This document shows, in pieces, positions 23,601-34,594 of a stretch of 64,000 bases of DNA. The notes under the pieces were generated by a model. It saw only the letters and a program-made list of their open reading frames with translations. It made no database searches and was not told where the DNA came from. How positions within the stretch are numbered: the stretch's first letter is position 1; each line of letters begins with the position of its first letter. Position numbers and translations under genes: made by a program. The DNA comes from Acanthaster planci (lineage: Eukaryota; Echinodermata; Asteroidea; Valvatida; Acanthasteridae): contig NW_019091364.1 of the NCBI RefSeq assembly GCF_001949145.1, forward strand, positions 3,865,964 through 3,929,963, given 5' to 3'.

Positions 23601-26600
23601 AACGGCGTCATGTACGGTACTGGCGTGTTGCTGGTGGGGCCGCTGGCCTATGTCTTCCCCAACTGGAGGCACTTCCAGCTTGCCATTTCGTTGCCAAGCT
23701 TTCTGCTTCTACCTTTCATCATGTACGTGTTTCTCTTCATTATTTCATTCGTGATATTTTCAAGTCTGTTGGCCTCTCTGAGGCGGTCAACTCACCCCTC
23801 AGATGTAGTGGATTTTGTGCATTTGTTTTTTGTTTAGAATGCTCAAAAAGAGGGTAAATTTTGGAACCAGGCCTGAAAATCTGATGGAGCATAATGATGT
23901 AAGCGTTAGGTTGATCATGACTGTGTCGGTAGAAAACGAAGTATTTGGCTTAAAAAGTATGTTAAAAATGCCCGGGTGTTTGCAATAGGTATTACTATAA
24001 GGACTTGAGTCAAAGTGCGAGTCTTTGCACTGGGAAGTACTACATGTAACACATTAACTCATAGTAATGACCTCTGTGAAGAGACAGTCTTGTCTGTGCA
24101 CAGATATCCGTGGAGACATAAAATTTAACTGAAGCCAGCAGCGGGGAGGGTAGGGGGGAGGAGGTCTCGAACCCCATAGTCTAATCAAGGCCGGAAGCCA
24201 GCGCTTTCATGCAAAATTAATCCAAATCAAGTTCCTCCCTCAATAAATTCTGGCATCCCTTCCAAGTTAATATAATTATTACATGTGACTGACCAATGGA
24301 ACTTCCATTCGCTTGTAGAATGGAACTACTGTTTTTGTGTCGCGGGTAGGTCGTGCGTTAGGACGGATAATTGAATGTCATGTGACCAATTATCCATCAA
24401 TTAGTTGACGGGAATTTATTTTGGCCTTAACTATAAACAAATCAAATGGATGGTAATTCGCACGCTCGACTTATCTGTAGTGAGATATAAAACTGTCATA
24501 TCGAGATTTTCAGGAAAGTTAAATACACGTATCAGTTAATAAGATTTTACTCTTAAACTCAAATGATAGTACTTAGTATTTAGTGCAAAATGCAATGTAT
24601 TATATAATCTTAAATTATGTTTCCTTCAGTCTCTGTTCCGAATCTCCAAGGTGGCTGGTTCAAAAAGGTCGGTTCGAGGAGGCGGAAAAAATCATCGCCA
24701 GATTTGCCAAGTCCAATAAAGTGCCTTACTCCAAGGTGCTGAGTGTCCACGATGAAACTAAAGACTTCCCACTGGAGGATGTTTCCTGTATCGATCGTGA
24801 GTCCAGCGATGCGACTGATCACAGAAACGGCTACGCAAAAGTTCAGAATGGCAAACTGCCATCGACAGTATCGATGATTGAGAAATCGAATCACGGCATG
24901 AGGGATCGAAAACGACTGTATTCGACGTTTCACCTGTTTACCACGAAGAAGATGGCTGCTCGGACTCTCATATTATTTCTTTGCTGGTGAGTATACCAAA
25001 TGAGTGGGAACTTCAGTACCGTCTATTATCAGTGGTGTGTTAAGGTGTGTGGCGTAACTTGAGGACATACAAGACAAAAGCCTCTGCAAAAGAAGACAGA
25101 GATGCAAGGGAGGATGTCCTCGATAGTAGTTCAAGGAAACCATTGGCAGGTTTCTGTCTCATAGGGGGCTCACCAAAAACATTGTACAACTTATGAACAT
25201 CTATATAAAGCAGCCGTTTGCCTTGCATACTGATTTATTGAAATTAGGATAGACACATAGACATAGAGGCTGTTTCCAAAGGTCTTGCTTGTGGCTGCTG
25301 ATCGTGACAGTTTCACTTCTCATAGTCGCGTGTTGACTGTTCGCCGCAGGACTTCACGAAGTTTGGATCCATCTTTTATTACAGAGGTCAATGACTCGAG
25401 GCCAATGACCTCTGATAGAGGACATCGACAGAGCAGCTGCATATAGCCCCGGGAATTTAGAGTTTTTAAGTATTTAACATTGACAAGGCACCGAGACATC
25501 GTGTATTTTAGTATGATTCATGCATGCTCGAGGAACGTGTGCCGTCAGTAATGCGTGCTGATTTTGTACCAGTGATTTTGCTTTTTGGGATCTGAATTGT
25601 TTAGAAAAACACCGCTTGAACGTCAGCAGAGATCCACTTAGCATGTTGTTCTTGTAGAGTTAACTAATATTAATGTTAATATTGAAAAGGATCGATGTGA
25701 AGGATTGGACAATTGTGACACTAAACCAGATACACAATTCGGAAAACCGCACAACATTAACACAAATATCCCCCAGGCCGACTGAAACAGTGGATTTTCA
25801 CAATTAGCAGTACTTCCTCCGGAACAGATATTAATACCTCCCAGCGACATAGTAATTTACACATCACCCCTATCTTCGTTCGGATGTGAAATCATTCGAG
25901 GAAAGTTAGCGGAAGCCTGCCTCTGAGTAATGTGTTTTTTACCTTAAAGTTGTAGCCTGTGTGAGACGAAGAAACAGCAAGATGACCGTGGAAACACCTG
26001 AGGGTAGGGTGGAGGGTGGAAAGGGGGAAAGCAACTTGATTAAAGAATACCTAGGAACATTTTTCCCCAAACATCAGCTTCCTCGCTGGCATTGACTTCT
26101 CTCCAGGAGCAAATTGATTTGTTTTAAGTAGCTTCGAGGTATTAGCTCTTTTACAACCAAAATGGCCCAGACACGGGCTTCAAGTTGTTATGCTGCGATG
26201 GAAAATGGAGCTGTCAAGTGTATGCACCCCGAGATACACCAAGTACACCATTATCAGTTTAAAAAAGTTTTCAACCAGGCTCGTGCAACGCGAAGTTCAT
26301 TCAGTATATATCTATATTAGCCTTTTCGAAACGAGTGGATTACGCTTAGTCTTCGGCTCTGCTGGTTCCAGTCATTTTGAGGCAGCATTCGAAACTGCAT
26401 GCACAGGATCTGACTGGTACCAGCAAAGCCAAAGACGAAGCCTAATCTACTGGTTTCGAAAAGGCCCTATGACGCGTACGAATCTGTGCGCAAATGGCAA
26501 GTTCCCATCCGCTCAGACTTGGTGGCCTAGTTAGGGCGGCCCGTTCTTGACACGGGTTTCTTGTTCTCGTGCTCGAACTGCGGGAACAAAACTCAAGAAC

Positions 26601-29600
26601 ACTGTTCTCCGAACCGGATCACACACCACCTTCTCGCCAGGGTTTAACAGGAACACACCGAAAAACTCGTGAGATTTTTATTTTTTAATAGCTGCAATAA
26701 GTAGAGAGATGGCTCACAAAGCCAGAGACAATGGGAAGTTTGGCAAAATTAACATAATTATTTTTCTTAACATAGAAATGAATGCTTCTGTTAAATAGAA
26801 AAGAATTCAGCCCAGTTATCCAAACATTAACTCTCGAATAACGCCCGTGGCCCCCGCCATGGTGCATGTTGCTCGCCATTAACTGCTAGTCGCAATAACC
26901 GGTCGTTTGTTCCCGGCCGACCCACAAAAACAAATGGAACTTTTTGTGAATGTACGAGAACAAGCCGTCTGAACTCAGCCGGTAAGACGGAAGGCTCCTG
27001 CTTGAAATTTACATTTCTCAAAATAACATGAAATAATGTGCTGCAGACAAAAAGAGCTGTATTAACAAGGAGTGACTTATATTTCAAATGCCATTCTTAC
27101 GGATATTCCAAAAACTGATATTCTGCTTCAGACGATAATACTGGCGATTCACAATAGTGCGCCTCCAAGAGTTTGGACCCGCTGGCCGATCAGAACGCGC
27201 GAAATCTGTCGACCCTTTCTAAACGCGCACTGGGTCGACCAATTTCGCGCTTCGTGATTGGTCAACGCGTCGCAAACTCTTGAAGGCGCACAATTGTGAA
27301 ACGCCCGTATTGAAAATGAACTAACGTTTAGTCAGAAAAAGCACAAAGGTGTTGATTTAACAGTAAATACAGCAATCTTGTTACCAGGCTACATTACTAA
27401 AAATAGCGTGCACCAGGAAAACTTTCGCTACTGTGAAATAGTAAGGCTCCTGGATATATATCGGTACTGTAGTCTATAAGTTTACAGTGTTGATTCAAAT
27501 GTAACCTCCATTTATTAGCCGCGAGAGGTGAAACAAATTGTATCTTTATTATGTAACCTTATATGCCTTAGGATGCAGGCCCAATGTGAAGGCTCTTTGT
27601 ACCCTTTTGGAAAGAAGGGAAATGGAAGACCCTCTTCTTTTCATAATGTTAAGAAAAGCTGTTTTGTTGGGGAAGGCGTGGCCCCATTTTCCCCTTCAAA
27701 ACATGTGCCCATTATCTTCTCTTTTTTCCCTGCAAGGTTCACAGCAAATTGTGTATACTTCGGATCGGTAATAAACACGTCAAATTTAGCTGGGCACAAA
27801 TATCTCAACTTCTTCCTGATTGCTCTCCTCGAGCTGACCTGCTATCCAATCGACTACTTTGTCATGAAAAGGTAAGAATCTACCAGGCAAGGGGAAACCT
27901 TGTTGTAGAAATGCTTAAAAATGGATCTCACCAAACAGTCAAATTTGTTTGGACAATACCATTTAGCCAGCTTAATCAGATATCGGTTGAAGAAGCAAGA
28001 AGCGACACTCATACTTGATCAATACAATTTTCGACTGGTTTCGGGTCATCGGTAACACTGCATTCCACCATGTAGAGACGTTTTGATATTGCCCCGAAGT
28101 TCCCATTGGCTGAAATGGAGTATTTCTCAGATTTCATGCAGAGGTAGATAAGCTTTCCTTTTTTTGGTTGGCTGTGTAACTGACGGTTACAAGTCACAAC
28201 ATAATTCTTTGTATTTCGCCACAGTTTTCCTCATAGTCACGGTGTTGCGGGGGGGGGGATTATCTTCAGTTTATAGCGATAAGTTGAATCATCAATGTCA
28301 GCGATTCTATTTTTCATGTTGTCTTCAATTTTAGATTTGGGCGTAAACGACCACTCATGGCATATTTTGTTGGGTCGGCAATCGCATGTACAGTTGTGGC
28401 TTTTACACCCGTAAAAATAGGTAAGTCTGTTATAGACGGTTATGGGTATTGGGAAGTATAATACTTGATGTACTATTGTATTTTTATTACCTTTATGAAG
28501 GCTATTTGGACAGGGCTTTATATGTTGCAGAGGGTAATTTATCTCCCCCAGAGAGACGAGGGGGTGCTTTTTGTTAAGAAATTGACAGCAGATGGTAGGC
28601 TTCGCCGTTTTCTTTGTAAGTACAATTACAACCGCAACGCTTAGAAACTCTTAGCCTAACACCAACTGACCTTCTGTGGTAAATACAAAAAAACAACTTC
28701 TATTATTGTATTTCCAATACAGGGAGTGGCGTCAGTTTAGTGGTAGTCATCGTTGCCTTTTCTATGCTAGGAAGATATTTTGTTGGTGGAGTTTTCAACA
28801 TCGTCTTTCTGATTTCGGCCGAGGTTTTCCCAACAGTGTTAAGGTAAATTCGATTACCCCAAATCTATCCGTGCCAAAATGTATGCTAATTGCCCCCCCC
28901 TTTTTGTCACACACTTATTGAATATATAGGTTTCGCTTTAAGATATAATGCGGCATCCGTAGCTTACCGATAGTTGTCTTTGACTCGACTTTAAGGTAAA
29001 GCGTTTAGATTAATAAGTAATTTTTTTTATTTCAAACATTCCTTTTCCTCTGTCAATGGATTAGTATTTGCATACTCTTAATTTTATTCCTAATTTCGAA
29101 ACAAACTGCCCAATGCTCCAAAGGTCCATGGTTATTGTATCACATTCAGAAACAACTTGTTCATAAACCGGATACTTACCAACTCGTGTTATATCTTTTG
29201 CACTGCCAGTAAACGTTGTTGTAGATATAGATAATACTACAGCCGGGAGGCAATTTCCGAGCCGTGCACATGCAACTCCATCTGTGTGGACTTGAAGGAA
29301 TATTTCAGTTTTCAGTCTAAAATAGCGGCGATTGAAACCAAAGTTGCAGCTTTTAATCGGCACGTCATGGAAATACTGAACAAATTTGGATTTGGAATCA
29401 CCGACTTTTCCTGACCAGTGTACTCGACACAAATCAAGGCTCCAAAATGGTTTGTATCTAAATGCAGGGATGCGGTCTCCCAAAGGGTAAATATTTCGCG
29501 CACTTCATGCATTTAATTGCATTTCAAATTATGAAACATCTGCAGTTTTATTTTCACGTTAGAAGTTTTACTTTTACTGTCTAGGAATATCGGCTTGGGT

Positions 29601-31034
29601 GCCTGCTTCACGGTTGGACGAATTGGAGCTGTTATCTCACCCTTTCTCGTGCATCTTGTGAGTTTCATATTCAGTTTGGAACTTGGAATTTGTTTACAGA
29701 AACAGTCTTCGCGGATTTCAGGCAGAATTTTACTAGTGAAAATACAGTTGCCTGTTTTAGGGTCCAGGGCACGGTGAAGTAACGTTCATCGATTGTAAGA
29801 AATATTTCCTTTTCAAACCAAAGAATGCACTGAATGTGTGTAAATACACCATTAAGGCCTGTTCGTACTTCAGGAGAAAGCGAAGCGAGTTTGACGAAAA
29901 GATTCACAGCGAAAGTTCGCTCGAGTCGAAACGTGTTCCACTTTTCCGAATTCGCAACGCGAATATCTGATCCGAGGTCAAAAATATTTCGTTCGTTTGC
30001 GCTTTTGCGTGAAGTATGAATCGGCCTTTATACTGGAAAGAATGATAGTGTTAGCCCAACAGACACCTCAATAACGATTATATGGCTAGCATTTTATAAC
30101 TATGAAGCAAACCTTGGTTCACAATACAAACTCCCCAAGGTCTTTTAATATCTCAAAGCCCCCAGAGTAACCTTTGGATTGTGTTGCCAGTGTTGTATGA
30201 GTTGTTTCTTCATAGACTCTTAGCTTCCCACTTCCCTGTTGGTAGTCATGATATATCCCGTGATATCATGGTCACTACATTAAAATGTGCCCTTTTATTA
30301 TACAGCCTGAATTCATATGATGCTGATGTTGTGTGGACTTTGGACTCTATGAAACACGGATTTATTGACTAAAGTCTAATATATTGTCAGTAAGATTTGA
30401 AGCTTTGCATGGTGGAAGTTACATGAGATATAGACTTGCGGGTACACCATGGAATCAATCTCTTTAGGAAGAGGTGTGGTTTTTAGAAAGAAATGGTGAG
30501 TGTTAACTCGAAGTTTCGGCCAGGATGCTCTGGTGAGTGAACACTCACCGGTTCTTCTAAGAACCACACCTCTTCCAAAAGAGATTGATTCCATGGTGTA
30601 CGCGCAAGCCTATCTTCTACACACGATGCGGCTGCACGATGCGTGGCCTAGGGGAGCGGGGGGACCCCTTCTCGTGGGAACTCTTGCCCTACCTCTGAGA
30701 ATACGAGCCAAACTGATGAGCTGAGCTGAACTGAACTGAACTAGTCCAGTTTGGTCAGGATATACGGCCACACTGATAGGATGTCTCACGTTCATGAACT
30801 TGGCTAAGATCACAGCCCATATAGGTTAGTCCTACTTATTCACGCGTTGTGTCGATGTTTACTTTTCAGAATACAGTGGCTGAATGGGTACCGCTGACGA
30901 TCTTCGGTGCTGTGTCTCTAGTGGCCGGCCTTCTGGTTTCCCTGTTGCCGGAAACACGCCACACTCACCTTCCTGAAACTATTAGTGATGGGGCCCAGCT
31001 CGCTAAACCAAAGCCTCCTCCCGCTCACGTATGA
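20361..31034 (+). CDS. Gene A: SLC22-family transporter (nine coding exons, 566 aa)
   Basis: Join of 20361-20696, 20978-21208, 23526-23722, 24630-24986, 27737-27871, 28335-28420, 28723-28843, 29585-29657 and 30870-31034, ending TGA. The product is a polytopic plasma-membrane solute carrier of the major facilitator superfamily, with 12 expected membrane segments. Diagnostic features are the MDVDAALQNVGGFGPLQ start, a Cys-containing extracellular loop after TM1 with NET and NGS glycosylation sequons, GQMSDTYGRRKS after TM2, SESPRWLVQKGR after TM6, RFGRKRP after TM8, AEVFPTVLRN before TM11 and LPETRHTHLPET at the end. The length is typical for SLC22 (about 550). Every junction is GT/AG and in phase. 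It is the most divergent of the three complete copies and keeps the canonical ESPRWL. TM11 has Arg500 where organic cation transporters have Asp. The substrate cannot be assigned. Confidence 0.93.
20978..21208 (+). CDS. Gene A exon 2 (residues 113-189)
   Basis: The exon runs from LDLVCEKR to GVGFWLG and covers TM2, TM3 and the start of TM4. It carries the major-facilitator loop motif GQMSDTYGRRKS. It follows a strong T-rich acceptor, has a GTAGGT donor, and at 231 bases equals exon 2 of genes B and C. Confidence 0.92.
22911..22942. repeat. Small perfect inverted repeat in gene A intron 2
   Basis: CTTGTGTGGAC and GTCCACACAAG are 11-base inverted arms around a loop of about nine bases. TGTGTGGACATC follows nearby. 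No function is evident. Confidence 0.6.
23526..23722 (+). CDS. Gene A exon 3 (residues 190-255)
   Basis: It starts GTVVISYVLAIEMCTTDRR, with TM4-TM5, and continues to PNWRHFQLAISLPSF in TM6. It is 197 bases like its counterparts, with entry phase 0 and exit phase 2 at AT|GTACGT. Confidence 0.92.
24630..24986 (+). CDS. Gene A exon 4 (residues 255-374)
   Basis: It starts with ESPRWLVQKGRFEEAEKII, the SLC22 motif after TM6. A variable cytosolic loop rich in charged and Ser residues follows, and then the start of TM7 (ILFLCW). It ends TG|GTGAGT in phase 2. The loop has little similarity to genes B and C. Confidence 0.92.
26320..26465. mobile_element. Foldback/MITE-like element in gene A intron 4
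   Basis: The left arm starts GCCTTTTCGAAAC(G/C)AGT and runs to about 26374 (CTGGTTCCAGTCA). The right arm is its inverse, from TGACTGGTACCAG to GGTTTCGAAAAGGC. The arms of about 53 bases agree apart from scattered substitutions, with about 36 bases between them. This is typical of a short non-autonomous inverted-repeat element. Confidence 0.65.
27142..27307. mobile_element. Near-palindromic MITE in gene A intron 4 (family 1, full copy)
   Basis: The whole stretch of about 166 bases folds on itself. GGCGATTCACAATAGTGCGC and CTCCAAGAGTTTG at the left face CAAACTCTTGAAGGCGCAC and AATTGTGAAACGCC at the right. Internal GCGCGAAAT(CTG)TCGACC phrases are also inverted. A shorter copy lies at 41061-41182 in gene B. 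It is not coding. Confidence 0.75.
27737..27871 (+). CDS. Gene A exon 5 (residues 374-419)
   Basis: It encodes TM7-TM8, with FTANCVYFGSVINTSNLAG and then LNFFLIALLELTCYPIDYF. The exon is 135 bases and phase 2 on both sides. The acceptor is CTGCAAG and the donor AG|GTAAGA. Confidence 0.9.
28335..28420 (+). CDS. Gene A exon 6 (residues 419-448)
   Basis: It encodes RFGRKRPLMAYF and TM9, ending in PVKIG. The exon is 86 bases, as in genes B and C. The acceptor is ATTTTAG and the donor TAG|GTAAGT, exit phase 1. Confidence 0.9.
28723..28843 (+). CDS. Gene A exon 7 (residues 448-488)
   Basis: It encodes TM10 and the conserved AEVFPTVLR motif. The exon is 121 bases with acceptor AATACAG and donor AAG|GTAAAT. 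Entry phase is 1 and exit phase 2. Confidence 0.9.
29585..29657 (+). CDS. Gene A exon 8 (residues 488-512)
   Basis: It encodes TM11, NIGLGACFTVGRIGAVISP. CGA at 29619-29621 gives Arg500 at the position of the cation-binding Asp of OCT-type members. The exon is 73 bases with acceptor GTCTAG and donor CTT|GTGAGT. Confidence 0.9.
29853..30031. mobile_element. MITE-like element in gene A intron 8 (AAGGCC termini)
   Basis: The left end TAAGGCCTGTTCGTACTTCA matches the inverse of the right end TGAAGTATGAATCGGCCTTTA with a few changes. Inner AAAGCGAAGCGAG and GTTTGCGCTTTTGCG phrases continue the inverted pairing. The element is about 179 bases long. Confidence 0.6.
30435..30608. repeat. Foldback sequence in gene A intron 8
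   Basis: The left arm (30435 to about 30512) carries ACACCATGGAATCAATCTCT, GGAAGAGGTGTGGTT and GGTGAGTGTT. The right arm carries AACACTCACCGG, AACCACACCTCTTCC, then AGAGATTGATTCCATGGTGT. The pairing covers about 70 bases per arm with few mismatches and a spacer of about 30. It may be a foldback element or an inverted duplication. Confidence 0.7.
30870..31034 (+). CDS. Gene A exon 9 (residues 513-566)
   Basis: It encodes TM12 and the cytosolic tail with LLPETRHTHLPETISDG, ending PPPAHV and TGA. An AATAAA hexamer lies three bases after the stop (31037-31042), unusually close for use as the only polyadenylation signal. Confidence 0.92.
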   Translation, partial: NTVAEWVPLTIFGAVSLVAGLLVSLLPETRHTHLPETISDGAQLAKPKPPPAHV

Positions 31035-31036
31035 AA

Positions 31037-31042
31037 AATAAA
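31037..31042 (+). terminator. Possible polyadenylation signal of gene A
   Basis: AATAAA three bases after the TGA. It would imply an almost absent 3' untranslated region, so a later signal is equally possible. Confidence 0.25.
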
Positions 31043-32380
31043 ACCTAACCGAGCAAACAAATCGAGAACTTTCATCCACCTTTATTCTTAGGTGCTGGAT
31101 GGTGCCGTTATGGTTAATGCATACACTTACACTGTTACAGTCTTCAGACATTGCTCTGCAGTATATACTTGCACTCTCATCAGTTGCGTCGACGGACGTA
31201 CATCTTAAAGTTACTCGTGGTCCGCTTCTGCTTGTGGTAGGCACAAAAAGTGACGTCGCTTGCCTGGTCACTTTGACAGTTCCACCGCCTCAGACCAAGA
31301 TAAAATATCTCTGCCTTGATATGCTTAAGATTCTCTGCAAAGGGAGCCTCCACTCAGTGTAGAGCTGAGACAACAACAAAAAACAGCTTTACCTCAGGGA
31401 AAGAATTTGCTTTGATACTTGGTCCTCAAAAACTAAATTTTCTTTATTCTGAGCCCTGTTCTTTAAACGTTTATAGTTTATATGTGGGAGATTTGCATAA
31501 CTAACTATACGTTTTCCCGCACATTCTTTTTCAGGTTTGCTTTGTTCAAATTCATAAACGGTTAACTTCAAATTGGGGCCTTAAATTCATGACCTTTCGT
31601 TTCTCGTGCTCAATCTCGCGTTGGTCGATCATTTTTGCACGTTTACCAAAAAGCTTCATAAGTTACTATATTTTTCCCGTGAGACAATTTGACCGTTCGC
31701 CAGTGCCAAACTTAGCCTAGACGAAAAATGTGTTGAATGTGATAAATAAAAACAAATTTTTGTCCTTCTGATTGGTTGTTCAACATTAAATTCTCGGTTT
31801 TGCAATAAACCGGGCCCAACAATTCTGAGCGTGGTTGTACAAATTCGATGATTTTCATCGGAACACTCTTGAAATTTATCTAACAAAGACTATTTCAATC
31901 TTTACATTGAGTACGTAATCGGCAGATAAAGAGAATTCCATTTGAAATCTGACGAAATCAAAATAATGGACACATGCTGAAACAGATCAGACACTGGAAT
32001 TTCTGGAATGACAGGCGACTAACTGTATTGCAACATTAGCGCATTCCCGACTTCGAGAGACAAATTTCAAGTTAACCGTCTATGAAGGTGAATGAAAAAC
32101 GTTTGAAATATGTGAGAAAATATATATTGAGAAAAGGTAGTAAACAAGGTTGCTTTTTTTCTGAAAAATAATTCCTTTTATCAGTGTGTGACGAGTGAGA
32201 GGGCTGCATGTCTATGGAATGCAAATGTAGAATTTAAAAGTTAATTTGAAAAATAACCAAAATGTATTGTTTTTAGCCAGCTAGAGGTAAACAGCGCTCC
32301 CTTTGGTCGTGTACATGAGTAAAGCTTTAAATACAGAGGTTTTTGAATTACATGTACCACCAGATTCCAAGCAGTTTCTT

Positions 32381-32458
32381 TAGTGTCGTGGATAGGACGC
32401 ATATCTTGAGTTCACGTGATGAGCTCCCAGCTGGGTTCAATTCCTAGCTGTCGACATT
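32381..32458 (+). other. tRNA-like stretch (SINE head or tRNA pseudogene)
   Basis: TGTCGTGGATAGGACGCAT resembles a tRNA 5' end with A box. GGGTTCAATTCCTAGCTGTCGACA resembles a B box followed by the 3' acceptor strand. GTGTCG pairs with CGACAT. No poly-A tail or repeated copy was identified in the window, so the SINE interpretation is tentative. Confidence 0.35.
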
Positions 32459-32635
32459 ATTTTTCATCCCCCCTCTAACATTTAATAACAGAGTTTTGGT
32501 TATCTGATTTGTGACTCTGAATAATTTTTGCTCGGGGGAAAATCCGAAAATATAAAAGGGTCTTATACCCACGTTGTGAATACGAAGTTCACTGCGACTC
32601 TGTTGATACAGAGCCAGACTAAGATTTGCCATGGT

Positions 32636-32819
32636 CAGCGGCGTAGCCAAGATTCGGGGGGGTGACTGGATGTTGGACATATACATGTACATAATCGTGA
32701 TCTTATCAGGATATGCATGTGTACAGTTTCCGAAATGCAAGTTGGGGGGGGGGATTGGGGACGACGATTTATCATGGGGGGGTGCGCCCCACGCCCCGCC
32801 CCCTTAGCCATGCCGCTGG
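32636..32819. mobile_element. Short inverted-repeat element, GGCGTA(G/T)CC family
   Basis: The left end CAGCGGCGTAGCCAAGATTCGG faces a right end CCCTTAGCCATGCCGCTG, inverted with three or four differences. The interior has G-runs at the left and C-runs at the right, as in the copy at 43091-43382. There is no coding sequence. Confidence 0.6.
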
Positions 32820-34526
32820 TCACGGTAAGAATTGAAAGTCCTACGAATCATTTCGTAGCCAGCAAAATATCTTTCAGTTAAGTAATCGTTTAGTTTGCCG
32901 GCAACATCTAAATATCTACTGCCTTTACTAAAAGACAAAAGATGCTAAGCAGTGTTGTGGTCGAGTCCAACAACTTGGACACCAGGTCTCACCAGTTTGA
33001 GTCCGAGTCCACAAAAGCTGAGTGCGAGTCCGTCAAAAAGCATGACACGAATCGACACTCGGGTATTTTTTTATACATGGCGGGGTTTGCTTGGAAAATA
33101 TTCTGATTTAATTGCTTTAATAAAAAATTATCAAGTAATTTTATTTTTTTAAGTTTTCTAATGAAATGATCTTTCTGTTAAAAGCAATCCTGAAAAGTGC
33201 AATCGCACTTATAAATACTTTAATTCATATATCTGCGCACATCGGTGTATTTCAACCGATGTTTAGGCAATAAGGTTTAGTTAATTGCAAGTCCTACCTG
33301 GAGATAATCTGAGAGATATTCAAAATTTTGCAAGACTGCACGCACACAAGAAGCATTGGCACGTGCATGTTTGGTTGCATGGACAGTTTGTGAAGGGAAG
33401 CAATAGAATAAATAATCCAGTGAAACACTCAAATACTTAATCAGCTGTTTCGTTGTGTATCAGTCTAGCCAGCTTAAATGTTTACCATAAAATGATAACT
33501 GTCTTCAGCGGTGGTGTAAATTTGTGCCGGAAATTGAGGCAATGGGGGACGGGGAACATAGGGGGAGGGGGTATGATTTTCCTCGCCATGAAAACCACTT
33601 GAAGGGGGGGGGCGACAGCATAAGACGGGGGGGGGTCGATGTTCATGATATTGATGCACATCTGTAAGATGTATTCAGAATGGCATATCTATGGATTTCT
33701 AAGAATTGTTTTGCCTTTTTCGAGTGATATTTAATGCATTTTAGTCGTTGGAAGTATGAGATATTCTTTACAACCCGCTTTAATTTTTTTGCTCACCACA
33801 AGGGGGGGATGACTCAACAGCCCAACCCCCACCTCAAAAAGTGTGTGTGTGTGGGGGGGGATATATACCCCCATCCACCCGGGATTTACGCCCATGCTCT
33901 TCACCCTTCAGTTGCACGTTGGTGTCAAAAAAGTCGCGTGCCTCTACTGTGGAATACTCAAATGCAAGGTGGAATGTGCATAAATCCAGGTCCATTGACC
34001 CATTGCACACATTCCCTCCTACTTCATAAATGCAATTGGAGAAAAAAATCCATCTTTAAAAAAATCCATCACAAGGTAGTGAAAACAAAGAAACGAGAGC
34101 GCATTTCACCCCCAACTTCGTTAAATGGAAAGAAGAAACTGTTCAACTTTTGAGTGAAAAAACCACCAAGAATGCAGTGTGTTAACTATTTTTTTTTAAT
34201 CAGCAACGTCTTTAGGTTAAAGTCTGCAGACGAAATGTGTATTTACAAAAAATCCCTTTTTAAAGTTTGCTTCAAAGTGTTTCGAATCACAAAGTTGTTG
34301 ATGTTGACTACGAATGAAGCTCATTGAATGTCAAGTACTAGAAAAACCAAGAATAATTTTCCTTCTTTCCTTTATCGCAATCGTTCCACAGTCGCTGATC
34401 CAGATGGGGGGGGGGTGATGGTCAACCCCTCCCCGAAGCATTGCCACTTTTAAGGGCTACTCCTACGAGCTTGAAGCACAAACATATAAACGCACAGACA
34501 GACAGCTCCTATTCAAAACATCGGCG

Positions 34527-34594
34527 GGGGTACCGTGGCCGAGACGGCACCGGACTAAATCCAAAAGCGCGGGCAAATTCACCCCTCGGTACAG
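34527..34594 (+). other. tRNA-like stretch resembling tRNA-Leu/Ser (degenerate)
   Basis: GGTACCGTGGCCGAGACGGC is like the 5' acceptor strand and A box of type II tRNAs. GCGCGGGCAAATTCACCCC is a degenerate B box, and CGGTAC at the end pairs with GTACCG at the start. The D-arm and B-box changes make a functional tRNA unlikely. It could be a tRNA pseudogene or a SINE head. Confidence 0.4.
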
